From Darksidea phi (taxonomy: Eukaryota > Ascomycota > Dothideomycetes > Pleosporales > Lentitheciaceae): DNA of 64,000 nt. The notes under the pieces are model-generated. The model saw nothing but the letters and a program-made list of their open reading frames with translations, searched no databases and was not told the DNA's origin. Positions 1 to 11,448 of this stretch are shown one piece after another (position 1 is the stretch's first letter; each line of letters begins with the position of its first letter). A program made the translations under genes and the position numbers. The stretch is taken from assembly GCA_030770425.1 (NCBI GenBank), contig JASJFT010000015.1, positions 124,001 to 188,000 on the forward strand, in the 5' to 3' direction.

Positions 1-440
1 AATTTCTATAAAGACGTATACTCGGGCTATTAGTATCTCCTCTATATCTATTAGAAGTAGAAGAGTAGTTAGTAATAGACTAAGGTCTATACTATTTATA
101 GCTCTATAAAGTAGAATTTAATTAGGGTCGTTAGAGTACTTAACTCTATTATTACGATATACTAAGTATTTATAGTTATATACCCTAATTCGAAACTAGT
201 AATAATTATAGATAGTATATATCTATATCTACTCTTTATCTAATTCCTTATAAAACTTATTAATTAGGGCTTTATTTAAGTCTAATATTATTTAGTCGTT
301 TAGATAGTTATTCTTATTAAAGTTAATTTAGGGTAGGACGGGAGAGAGGTTATATATATAAGATTTAGCTTTTTTAAAGTTATTAATAGTAAGGGTATAT
401 TTATTAGAACTAATACTACGACTAATACTTATACTATTAC

Positions 441-700
441 CTAAAACTAGTATAATATATTAGAGATTAGACTAAGTAGAGTATAATAGCTAAGAGGAAG
501 GTAGATCTAAAATAACGTACTAGAGACTAGACTAAGTAGAGCGTAATAACTAAGAGGAAAGTAGATCCTATATAATATACTAGAGATTAGACTAAGTAGA
601 GCGTAATAGCTAAGAGGGAGATAAAATTAATACGACGTACTAGAGATTAGACTAAGTAGAGTATAATAGCTAAGAGGGAGGTAGATTATTACTTATTTAA
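441..700 (+). repeat. 60-bp tandem repeat, four copies
   Basis: A unit beginning TAGAGATTAGACTAAGTAGA recurs at exactly 60-bp spacing (461, 521, 581, 641). Copies differ mostly by C/T and G/A changes. The period equals 20 codons, and one plus-strand frame reads as a charged, glutamine-rich repeat if TAA/TAG are taken as former CAA/CAG. This suggests an internal repeat of a former protein rather than satellite DNA. Confidence 0.85.
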
Positions 701-1035
701 AAGATTAATTAAGATAGTAGTAATAACTAAGTAGTAGAGCCCGTCTATAGTATAAAGAGTACGCTTAGAATACTTAAGCTAGGTACTAGTATTAGTAATA
801 GAAGTTAAGAAAGTAGGCTAAGATTAAGTCGCTTTAAGAAAGAAGAGGAAGTACTATCTTATATAGGAGGTTTATTATCGCGGCTAGTTTAAGCTCTCTT
901 ACGTCTAGCTAGGTAGTACGACGAATACTAGCGCTTCTATCTACTATTTTTAAACTAATTATAGGAAGCTAGTAGAGCTTTATTATATTAAGTATAAAAG
1001 GGGCTAGTAGGTTATATTAAAGATATTAGTACTAG
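441..1035 (+). pseudogene. RIP-destroyed plus-strand coding remnant containing the 60-bp repeats
   Basis: Downstream of the tandem repeats the same plus-strand frame continues with protein-like composition (Lys/Glu/Leu-rich, for example around RFKKEEEVLSYIGG near 833-875). It is interrupted only by TAA/TAG codons at positions where Gln or Trp codons are plausible. This is what a coding sequence looks like after heavy RIP. I do not recognise the family. It runs opposite to the gypsy pol remnant to its right, so it is probably a different element or a captured gene. Confidence 0.45.
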
Positions 1036-1249
1036 ATAGGAGTATTCTTAATAGAAAGAGTAATACCTATATAAAAAAAAAAGTATTAGTCTAGGTATTA
1101 GTTACTATATTAGTTATTTACGTAGTATAGTAGATTTTAATAGGGTATAGCTAGAGAAGTAGCTAAAAAGTCTATAGCCTTTATAATTAAGTATAGCCCT
1201 ATAGTAGTATAAAATAATTAGCTATTAGATATTTAAATATTATCTATTC

Positions 1250-4200
1250 GAATAGAGTAATATCGCTAACCTATCCTAGTAATTTCTCTAACCTATCCTA
1301 GTAATTACCGCTAACTACTTATAGAACTAATAGGGATATTCTACTTTAGTAGACTTAAATATATATACTACGCTCGTATCTCGCTTCGTAAATTATAAAT
1401 ATTACCCTTAGAATTTTTAAATTCTAGTAGATTAATAATAAAGTCTAAGAAATAATTATACTATAACTTTTATAGTAAAGAAATTAGTTCTAGTAATCCT
1501 TATAGCTTATACCTTTATACTTTATTTATTTAATATATTATATAGTCTTATATATATATATTAATCTCTACTTAAAGCTTTAGCTAATAGTACTTTTTTT
1601 ATAAAAGTTTAATAGTCTTATCTACTTTATAATAGTTCTTTAAAGGGTTATTATAATTCCTTATAAAAATAACTTAATAAAGAGCTTTATTATTAGAAAT
1701 CTATACTTTCTCTACTCTTTAAAGAACGTCTTTTAGATCTATAATCTATAAAGATATATTCTTTTACTTTTCTCTACTTTTAAACTTTTATATATATTAT
1801 ATATTCTTATAATAGACTATATTATATTTTTATACTTCTTAAATATAGTTTAATAGTAGTCTAGGGGTTTTCTAATTAAAGGGCGAGTTATTATTTATAA
1901 CTTTTAGTAAAGACTTATATAATATAAAGGTAAAAAATACTTTATAATACTAAAGGAATATTAAAGCTAGGTCTAAGTCTTCTAATTATTCTTTAGATTT
2001 ATTATCTCTACCTATAGATAGATTAAGATTAATAGATAATATATTATTAAAAACTAGTACTATATTAGAGAATCCTATAGTAGAATAGTTTATACTATCT
2101 TTAAATTCCTAATAGATTACTTATAAATTCTTATTAGTAAGATTAAATTTATATACTATCTAATCTTTAGTATATAGAACTATAAACTTCTAGAGTACTT
2201 ATACCTAGAGTTTATTTTAAAGTATAGAAAGTATAATATTTCTTAATACTCTCTCCTTCTTAAGCTAAAAGCCTTCGGTATAATTAAGTTATTATAATAA
2301 TATATTAACTAGATTCTTTATACTAGACTTATATTCGATCTTAAAGTTAAAATAAGCTAATTCTTTAGTCTAGTATACTTACTTAGATAAGAGTACCTTT
2401 ATAGTTATAAAATATCTTAAATTATTATAGTTATATAGTATATAAATAGTATCTAAAGTATACTTAAGATAATATTACTATTATTTAAAGATTTCTATAA
2501 TAGTAAATAACTCTTTATTATAAATATTCTATTAAATCTATAACCTAGTAAACTTATAACTAAAGAATATAACTAGTTTTTAGTATTTTTCTATTAAGAG
2601 TATTATTATTTATAACTATAATAGGATAGCTACTATAGTAAACTTAGAGGTATTAGTAATAACTATTATAAATTTTACTAGATTAAAGTACTAAAAAATA
2701 GAGGCTCTTATAAAGAACTTATAAAGTATAAAAAATATATTATATATATCTTTTAGTTAAAACTAAGAGGTATATTATTTTATAGAATTCTTTTTAATCT
2801 TCTTTAACTTTTCTACTAATACGTTCTTACTAGAATCTTATTAACCTAGTATTAGATTCTATATAGAGGTTATATATTCTAAAAGTAAATAAATAATATC
2901 TAAGTAGTTATATATAAACTATTAATAAAAGTTTATAAATTTAAAAAATACTTAAATATTTTAATAACCTTTAGACTTTAGCTACTCTTTAATTATTTAA
3001 ATCTATATTAGGTCTATAACTACCCCGTAGGGGGTTATTATAAAGCTAAAAAACTTTATTAACTTTATAGAAAAGATATACTTTAAGACTTTATAATAGA
3101 GTCCCTAATTATATAATCTCTTAAGAATTTTATAAATATATTATTTATAATTCTTCTTCTCTTTAAAGTATATAAGAATATCGTCTAAATAAATAATATA
3201 TATTTTATTTAATAGACTACCTAAGACTTTATAGATATATAATTAAAATATAGTAAATATATTTATAAGATTAAATAGTATTATTAAATATTTAAAATAG
3301 TTATAGTATATTTTAAATACTATCTTCTACTTATTATTCTTCTTAATATATAATTAGTAATATACTTTATAAAGATTAAATTTTATAAAGATCTTAATTC
3401 TAGATAGCTAGTTTAGTATTTTACTTATAAGGGGTATAGAATAATAATTTTTAATTATTATCTTATTTAAACCCTTATAATTAATATATAATTAAAGTAT
3501 ATTATTAACTTTAGGTATAAAAAGTATTAGGACTTCTATTAAAGACTTACTAAACTAAATCTACCTCTTCTTTAAAGAGTTATTAAGGTATTTTTTTAAA
3601 ATCTTAAGTTCTCTTTTAAAGAGATTATAAATAGGTAAATTTAATAATATCTTTTCCTTTTTAAGATTAATAGTATAATTATACTCTAAATTAGGAGTAA
3701 TTTTACTAATAAGCTTAGAACTAAAGTACTAAAGCTAATTATAAAGATATTCTAATACCTTTATAACTTTCTTAGAGTTAATTTTCTTATTAAAATTATT
3801 ATAAGAAGTATTTAAATAGTTTTTAAACTTTTATTACTCCTTTTAATAAAGAGTCGTAGTCCTTTATAAAGAGGTATTTATTATTAATATTATAACCTAG
3901 AAGACTATAGTCTTAGATAGCTATACTAGTTTAGAGTATTATTTTATATAGTAAGTAAGATAATTATAGAGTTATAAGATCTAGTTTTTTAACTAAAGTA
4001 AGTCTTATTTATTCTAATATTAAGTATTCTAAGATTTATTATCTTTTAGAGTTTATATCTTACTAATAGATATTTATAAATATTTTATAACCTCTACTAT
4101 ATTAGAAAATTAGAGTTAATATTCTTTTTTACTTATAAGTAATTAAGTATAAAAGTTTCCTAGGTATAGTATATATATCTTCTTTCTAAATTATAGCTAT

Positions 4201-5708
4201 TATATTAAGTTATTAGATATTATTTTAACTTTAATATACTTAGTTATTATACTCCTATCCTACTACTTAAAAAATTCCTTTTAGTAATTTATTTAAGGGT
4301 TTACCTCGTATAGCTATAGCTAGTTAAAAATAAGATTATAGCTATCTATAGAAATAGTCTAAAATATCTAAGAATCTATTATTCTTATTATATTTTAAGA
4401 ATTCTATATTATTATTATAATAATATATAGCTCTTCTAGATATAGTAGTATACTAGAGACTTAATATATTTATAGCTTTATATATAATAATATCTTAGAA
4501 AGATTTTACTATAGTATAAGGTTCTCTTTAATAATATTTAAATTTAATTTTATATTAAAAAGATTCTAGACTTATATTAAAATATCTATAAGAAGATATA
4601 TTCTTATATTACTAGTAATTTATAAGGATTTACTATTAGTATTTAGTTCTAGTAGTATTATAGTAATATTAGTAACTAAAACTTATCTTTTTTTAAGAAT
4701 AAGTTAGTTTTCTCTTCTTAAGTTTTATTTAACCTATTATTATCTTTAAAGTAATACTTTTAATAGTTCTTCTTTTAATTAGTCTCTAATTAGAATATTA
4801 ATACTATACTCTTAGAGTATAATAGGGTCCTTAATAAAGATTACCTAGTATTACTCTACTAAGAAGGCTTTTAATTCTATTTCTTTTAGTTAGAATTACT
4901 TAAAGTTACTAAAGATATAGTATACTTTCTATTTATAATTAAATTAGGGCCGGAAACTTTTAGAAGAGTAACTAGTATAGGGATAAAGTATACTACTATT
5001 TCTATATTCTATAAGATATATTTAAACTATATCTAAGTATATATATTCTTTAACTAGTTATTTCTTTATATCTTATAATATAAAAGTTCTAGATACTTAC
5101 TTTATACTATAGATATCTTTAGTATATTAAGGTTTATATTACTATTAAAAGGTTTTACTTTTAGAATAGCTTTATAAGTTATAAAATAGTTAAAGAAGAA
5201 GTTAAAGTTATCTTTCTAGTACTATTTAATATTCTAAAACTTAAAGTAGTTATTAAACTTTATTAGAATAGAGTTCTTTATAAGACTCTTTAACTTTATC
5301 TATAATTAGGGCTATATAATAATTTTATTATTATTAATAGTTTAAACTAGTAGGTTATAATATACGTCGTTCTTAATAAGTATTATAACCTATATAGTAT
5401 ACTTAAAAGTATTAGTAGTAGTAAAATTAATTTAGAAAAGACTATTAATATCTCTAATCTAATAGTCTATAGTTTAGATTATTAGGGTTTTCTTTAATAA
5501 GTTTAATATAAAAGGATTCTTAATCTTAGTTAAATTAGATAGTCCTTAATAAGTATTATCTACTAAAGGTAGATTAATTATAATTCGAGAAATTATTATA
5601 GCTAATCTAAAGACTACTTAGACTATAATAAAATCTACTTATATAATCTTAATTTAGTTAACTAATATATCTTAGTATTAAAGGTTAAGTAGTATTTATA
5701 CTACTTTA
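1250..5708 (-). mobile_element. Degraded Ty3/gypsy-type retrotransposon, pol region
   Basis: On the minus strand a reverse transcriptase is recognisable despite RIP. The catalytic Y-L-D-D box lies at 3180-3191, followed by ILIY. Upstream in coding order are the degraded F-R-x-x-Y-x-H-F-E-Y-L-x-x-P-F-x-L block (about 3255-3345) and the P-L-I ... L motif region (about 3345-3430). Conserved Cys, His, Arg, Gln and Trp codons are converted to Tyr, Lys/stop and stop in the way C-to-T and G-to-A changes predict. Sequence at lower coordinates probably carries RNase H and integrase, but I cannot define them. No LTRs were found for this element. Its 5' part is separated by the nested insertion at 5709-8880. 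Confidence 0.75.
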
Positions 5709-6157
5709 TATTAAACGGGGTCCGGGCCCGATAGGTTATTTGGCCTCGTTTGGGGTTTATGCTTAAGATAGGAAAGAAGGAGTTAGAATAAGTAGATAAT
5801 AGTTCAATTACGTTAATAGGTAAGGATTAATCTAGATTCGAAATTAACTATAAGAGAAAACTATCTAGGAGATTCGTAGTTATTATATATTAATTTGGTT
5901 TCCTTAGATCTATAGGATCTATAGCTCTACGTTCCCGTAGATCTACTAATCTATAGATCTATAGCTCTATAGATCTATATTTACTAAGCCCTATAGATCT
6001 ACTAATCTATTACGTAACTTCCTAGTAAAGCCGTCCGTACCAATTATCGTTTATACTATAGTCGTAGTCGTCGTATTCCGTATTAGAGCTAGTAATAGGT
6101 TTAATCTCTAGTAGCTTCTCTTACTACTATCCCGTAGTATATATTTGGTTCGTAATA
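5709..6157 (-). repeat. 3' LTR of nested element
   Basis: 449-bp long terminal repeat, downstream in element orientation. It differs from its partner at about ten positions, all transitions, and keeps slightly more C and G than the partner. The polypurine tract lies immediately right of 6157. Confidence 0.9.
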
Positions 6158-7389
6158 CTATCTCCCCTCTCTAAACCTTCGGCTCGGAGGTTATTCCGGA
6201 TCCGGTATTCGGCTATATTAGCGTTAGCTTAGGATCTTCTTCCTTCGGACAAAGTCTTTACTAATAAAGTTTCGAGTAGCTCTACTATTAATTAAAGTAA
6301 TAATTTTCTTTCCTTAGTAGGTTCTATAGAGGTAGATATGGTCCTATCCTCTAGTTCCTTAAATTCTTATCTTCTTTAGCCAATATTTCGTATTAATCTT
6401 GGTTTGGACGTACTTCGGATATTTATTCTCTAGGTATTCGTACTATAGTCTTCCTAAGATATAATTTAATAGTAGAAGTAGTCCTAGTATAATTCTAATA
6501 TATCCCTTTCGTCGCTAATTCTTAGATTATTACCATCTATATACTACTTCTAGTATAACTACTTAGGTAATTCTTTTATTATAGTCCTTTACTAGGTAGT
6601 AGTCGTTTTTTCACTTTACTCCCTCGTAGAGTCTATATTCTTTTTATATATACGAGATCTATATAATCTCGAAGTATACTAGGTATCTTATCTTATATCG
6701 TAGGTCGTCCTCTAGATCGACCTTATATCTCTAATCGTTATACTTTATAGAGGTCGTTCGTATAGGAATCTATCGTTCGATTACTATATACTATAGTTAT
6801 TCTTTATCAACCATCTTCGTAATATACCGTATTTCTTTCTAAGTTTCTTAGTTAGGTATAAGATCTATAATAATAAAGTTCTATTCGACCTACTATTTAA
6901 AATCTTTAAACGGTCGATATATCGGATAAGATCTAGACTATTCTTTATAGATCTCTTATATCGTTATAGGTATTATAGTTTTCTCTATAAACCGTAAGGC
7001 TTAAGTATAAGTCGTATCGAGTTCTAATACTAGTCTTATTTCTTCTTTAGATAGTCGAATTATCTATAGATATCTAGTATTCTTATACATCGTAACTAGG
7101 TTTTTATCTTCTAGTTCTAAGGACTTATCGCTATTATCAACTATTTATAACGGTATATCTAGGGTATTATTAAAGTCTTCCTACTCCGTAGATAAGTCTT
7201 CCTCGGGTACTTCTTCTTATACTTCTAGCGAGAACGAAACTCTTCTCTAAGACTCCCGAGTCGTAGCTACCTACTATTTCTATAGCTAATAGCTAGTATT
7301 TAACTTAGCTTCGTAGTACGTCTTATACTAGTTATATATATAAGTCGTCTAATATATAGTATTATATTCTTATATCGTAGCTACTCTAT

Positions 7390-8395
7390 CCCTCTTACCC
7401 TACTAAGTATATTAGGGTTTTTCTTTCCTTAGACCTAACCTATAATCTTTTACTAGGTATCCTTACTTCTTATATTTAAAGTATACTCGCTTCTTATAGA
7501 GCTCTTATTTCTTAGGGTTCCATTTCCCTTTTTTATACTCTAGACTGGTCCCTAGGACTATTACTTCTAGCCTATAGTACTTTTCTTCTTTCTTCTTTTC
7601 GTAGAATCCGACCTTCCCTTTTCTTTCCAAGTTCTAGAGGTAGAGATTATCGTCGATCTTAATAACTTATTTAATTAATCCTCTTATAGTCTAGGGTCGT
7701 TCTATCCGAATTATCTCGTAACGGATATAGTCTTTTAGTCCTTTATAGTATTATAATATAAGGGCTACTTCTCCCTATTAGATCTTAGTAGTAAGTTATT
7801 TAAACTTAGACGTATAGGTTATAGTAGATTTCGTCTATCTAAGGCGCGTAATTTTTTATTCTACTAGTCTTTCTAAGTTAATATCTCTAAAGATAATATA
7901 TAACTTATTCTTAAAGTACTCGTAACTCGAGAAGATAGCCTTCGTTTTATCGCTTCGTTAGGCTTCGGGTAGTTATAGTTATTTATTCAGATACGTTTTA
8001 AACTAAGTAATAGCCTTTCCTATAAACTAAGCTACTATAAACGATACTTTGTCGCTCTCCGTAGGTAGCTTTATTCTATTAAGGTCGAGGTAGATTACTA
8101 TATTAGCTAGAAATCCCCTAAGCTTCGATCTCGTTCTATCGAACTTCTCTAGTTCTCTAAGCTTTAATAGTTTACTTATATACCTCTAAAGTTAGATAGT
8201 TAACTCCGTAAGCTAGACTTTTAACGTATCTTCCCTCTTCTTAAATATATACTAATTCTTAATAACTCTTTCGAAGTTTTCCGTAGTTATACTACCTTCT
8301 AGAGAACTAAATTCCCGGTAGCTTCCTACTTCTAAGGGTTCGCCTTAAGTTGGCGGCTACGCCGCTCTACTTTATCGGGTTCCTTCTCCTACCAT
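7390..8395 (-). pseudogene. Gag polyprotein remnant with destroyed CCHC zinc knuckle
   Basis: From an ATG at 8395 (minus) the frame reads like a fungal gypsy Gag capsid, with stretches such as KLRGFLAN and SYEYFKNKLY, interrupted by TAG/TAA codons in Gln/Trp positions. At 7442-7483 the spacing Y-x2-Y-x4-Y-x4-Y occurs where Gag has C-x2-C-x4-H-x4-C. All four zinc ligands are now Tyr (TAT/TAC), as expected from TGY or CAY codons after G-to-A or C-to-T change. No functional product is possible. Confidence 0.75.
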
Positions 8396-8431
8396 CGTAG
8401 TTAGCCGTTCCTACCTACCGGATAGTCAAGG

Positions 8432-8880
8432 TATTAAACGGGGTCCGGGCCCGATAGGTTGTTTGGTCTCGTTTAGGGTTTATACTTAAGATAGGAAAGA
8501 AGGAGTTAGAATAAGTAGATAATAGTTTAATTACGTTAATAGGTAAGGATTAATCTAGATTCGAAATTAACTATAAGAGAAAACTATCTAGGAGATTCGT
8601 AGTTATTATATATTAATTTGGTTTCCTTAGATCTATAGGATCTATAGCTCTACGTTCCCGTAGATCTACTAATCTATAGATCTATAGCTCTATAGATCTA
8701 TATTTACTAAGCCCTATAGATCTACTAATCTATTACGTAACTTCCTAGTAAAGCCGTCTGTACTAATTATCGTTTATACCATAGTCGTAGTCGTCGTATT
8801 CCGTATTAGAGCTAGTAATAGGTTTAATCTCTAGTAGCTCCTCTTACTACTATCCCGTAGTATATATTTAGTTCGTAATA
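8432..8880 (-). repeat. 5' LTR of nested element
   Basis: 449-bp partner LTR, upstream in element orientation. It ends at the CTTTA target duplication (8881-8885). The putative primer-binding site just inside it (below 8432) does not match a tRNA 3' end that I recognise. Confidence 0.9.
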
Positions 8881-9330
8881 CTTTAACTAAAAGTACTTTA
8901 TCTAAGACTAGAGTATAGATAAATATAATACGAGTTATATCTAGATAGTTACTATCTATTAGAATATTATTAGCTCCTAATATAGGTAGTATAGTAGAAG
9001 CTAAGTATTAATATAGTTAGAATCTACTTATATGAGCTATATTTTTATAACTAGATATTTTATTATTTTCTTATATAGATTAATAGTCCCTATTAATTAT
9101 AGCTATTATTAGGGCTTTATTAAAAGATAGTAACTTATTAAATATCTTTAAGGTATTTCTACTATTATACTATATATAGATTATAAGAGTTTTAAAAATA
9201 TATTAACTCTCCTAAATATTTTTAAGATTAAATAGATCCTCTAACTAGTAATTATTCTTATTATCTAATTTTAGTTCTTAAACTTATTATTTACTAAACT
9301 TAGAATACTATTAGTATACTTTACTAACTA
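8881..9330 (-). mobile_element. 5' part of the interrupted older gypsy-like element
   Basis: After the nested element the same TpA-saturated sequence resumes. A minus-strand frame near 9130-9290 has a Gag-like polar/hydrophobic pattern with stops in Gln/Trp positions. I infer that it continues into the pol remnant left of 5709, since the CTTTA duplication joins the two halves. The outer boundary is not defined. Confidence 0.45.
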
Positions 9331-9718
9331 GCTATACGTCGGGATTATTTCGTCTACTAGACGGATAGGTACTAGAGCGAGTACTCTTCTTTAAGTAGGT
9401 AGTATAAGAAGATATACTAATAGCTTTAAATAGACGTCGTATAGTATAATTAATAAGAACTTTTAAAGTATCGACTTTTAGTATTAACGTCGTACTACTA
9501 GTCCTTAAAAAGGAGTAGGAAGAATTCGAATTATAAGGTACGTATAGGTAGGTAGGTATAGAAACGCTAAGGTAGCAAAAGGGTTATATTCGGATGGAGA
9601 TGAGACGAATCCTTAGGGAGACGTGATGGTAGGACGTAGGACTATATAGGGTCCGGCACGTGACCGTGGCCGGGCCGATGATGATCCGGGAGTCCTCCGG
9701 CAGAAGTAGGCGTGACAA

Positions 9719-10110
9719 TAACGTGTTTTATCACTCCTCGGGCCACCCCAAAACCCACCAAAAATGAGCAAAACTACACCTTCATATCTTAATAACGGTT
9801 TGATAATAAAATTTAAATCTCTATATTTAGGCTTTAATACCTATTCGAAGCCTCTAATTAAAGTCTTAAATAGTAGGCCTAGTCATTATCAAGATATCGT
9901 AATTTGGCCCCCAATTTCAAGCTAAATTACTGCATCTCTAGAACTACTTAATAAATACTTCTAGAGTCGAATAGAAGTCATAAAATAGATTAGAAAGCCT
10001 AAATATAGAGTTTTAGATTATTTTGTTAAGCTGTTGTTGAGATATGAAGGTGTAGTTTCGCTCATTTTTGATGGGTTTTGGGGTGGCCCAAGGAGTGATA
10101 AAACACGTTA
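9719..10110. mobile_element. MITE-like inverted-repeat element, ~390 bp
   Basis: The left end TAACGTGTTTTATCACTCC (from 9719) is the reverse complement of the right end (to 10110). The match continues with few differences for about 70-75 bp and patchily for longer, so the element is close to a large palindrome. It has no coding capacity. The outermost TA on each side is compatible with a TA target duplication, as used by Tc1/mariner-like transposases, but no transposase is present here. It lies at the edge of the RIP block. Confidence 0.88.
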
Positions 10111-11448
10111 AGGCCGACGTCAGACGAGAGGTCGGACGGGACCCATCATCGATCCCATCTTCTCCTCCGGATCATGGTACGACAGATTGAATATTCAGAC
10201 GGCTATCCTATCATCTCACCCGAATATTCCACGCAACAAAGTGGCGGATGAAATAACCATGGCTGAGTACCGCATTTGACTTCGTACGTATAGAGAGTAT
10301 AGCTAATTACCCAATCGGACAATCCCGGCACGGTGCCATCCACTGGCTGCGGTAAAAGTCCTATCGGCGTATCCGCTTTGGCAGCTATATGCAACATGGA
10401 GACTGCCACGCCCCTAGCATTTTCTCCGAGTGCTACATCAATGTCGGTTCAATTTAGCCGTGGTCTTGTTGGAGGCTGTGGGGGCGGTAGATTGGGCACT
10501 CGAGTTTCATGTAGAAATGGGCGAACTTCGTCGTGGAATTGGTGGGAGAGGCGGCAGCGGTAATTTGAGAGCAACAAGCCGTAAAAAGTAAAAGCGATGA
10601 ACTACTCAAGTCTGATCGAGACGAGACGTTGATTGTGTACGAAGAACGATGGGAAGTTACCCTCTCAACCACGTGTTTATAAATAGATCCGAGTCTCTAC
10701 CCTCGCTCACCCACTTCCCAAGCAAAATATCTCCCATCCCAGATTCTTCTATATGTAGCTAGCAATGCAGTCAGTCCACCCTTCCACGCCTCTGATTAGA
10801 GGAGAATTACGGGGGCAAGTCTTTCCGGTCTCTCCTGCGCAACTTATGTACGTAGGTCAATTCATCGCTTGGCTTCCCAAGAAAAGTTATTTTGCAGTTG
10901 TAATCGATTGTTTTTTCGGTGGTCTTTGGGATGGAGACCTAGTTTAGGTGCTAGCTGAAAGGTGTAGGTCAGCGCTCTCCATCCCCTCGTCCCATTTAGG
11001 CCGTGACTGTTGTGCTAGTGTGGTGCTTGGTGGCTTGGCTGCACCTAATGCTCCACCATTTATGCACACCCCGTCGTAGACTCGCACTCGCATATGGATG
11101 AGACAAATGTATCCTCGGTGAATCCGCTTCGAGCGTTGATTCCTGTCTGAGATGGGCGCAGGTACGAAAAGCCATAGGCTGCGAGCAATGATGCTCCAGG
11201 AAGATGTAAGAAATCGGCGCAGCACATGCGCTCGTGAGAGTAGTGGGATAGTTGCCAAGCATCCGTCAAAAGATTTAACGGTCGCATTCAGTCGTGTGCC
11301 GGGAATATCGTAGTCCTAACCTAGTGCGCCGTGATGATCCAAAATAAAATAAAATAAGGGGATGCTGTTATCTTCTAGAAGTTAGAGAACATTCCATCTC
11401 AACTTGTTTTCCGTCACTTACACATCCTTAGTGACTGCCCGTCCAATC
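10111..11448. promoter_or_regulatory. Intergenic region with a promoter-like segment
   Basis: An E-box CACGTG (10670-10675) is followed at once by TATAAATA (10678-10685) and a pyrimidine-rich stretch, a typical fungal core-promoter layout on the plus strand. The first ATG downstream (10765) opens only a 60-codon frame (to 10947) with no recognisable domain or clear splice exit. Either the gene behind the promoter has been lost or the transcript is short or noncoding. Nothing else is supported here. Confidence 0.35.

Larger units (their letters stand above)
5709..8880 (-). mobile_element. Complete nested LTR retroelement, 3.17 kb, non-autonomous size
   Basis: Two 449-bp direct repeats (5709-6157 and 8432-8880) flank a 2.27-kb interior. 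The whole is bracketed by a perfect 5-bp target-site duplication CTTTA (5704-5708 and 8881-8885). The LTR ends read TA...TA, as RIP would make from TG...CA. Orientation is minus: a purine-rich tract (minus-strand AGAGAGGGGAGA) adjoins the 5709-6157 LTR, and gag starts just inside the other LTR. No reverse transcriptase or integrase was seen in the interior, so it is gag-only or deleted. It inserted into the older gypsy element after most of that element's decay, because it is less mutated. Confidence 0.9.
1..9570. repeat. RIP-saturated A+T-rich transposon block
   Basis: The block is extremely TpA-rich. Reading the first ~5.7 kb I find essentially no CpA or TpG dinucleotides, although CpG and GpC remain. 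That is the expected end state of repeat-induced point mutation, which changes CpA to TpA on both strands. No open frame of gene size exists; reading frames are broken mainly by TAG/TAA where CAG, CAA or TGG would be expected. The second half (5709-8880) keeps some TpG/CpA and is less affected. Normal composition returns near 9570-9600. The contents are annotated separately below. Confidence 0.95.

Noticed and set aside
441..700. CRISPR-like array
   Set aside because: The repeats are directly adjacent with no unique spacers of regular length, in a RIPed eukaryotic region; it is a tandem repeat.
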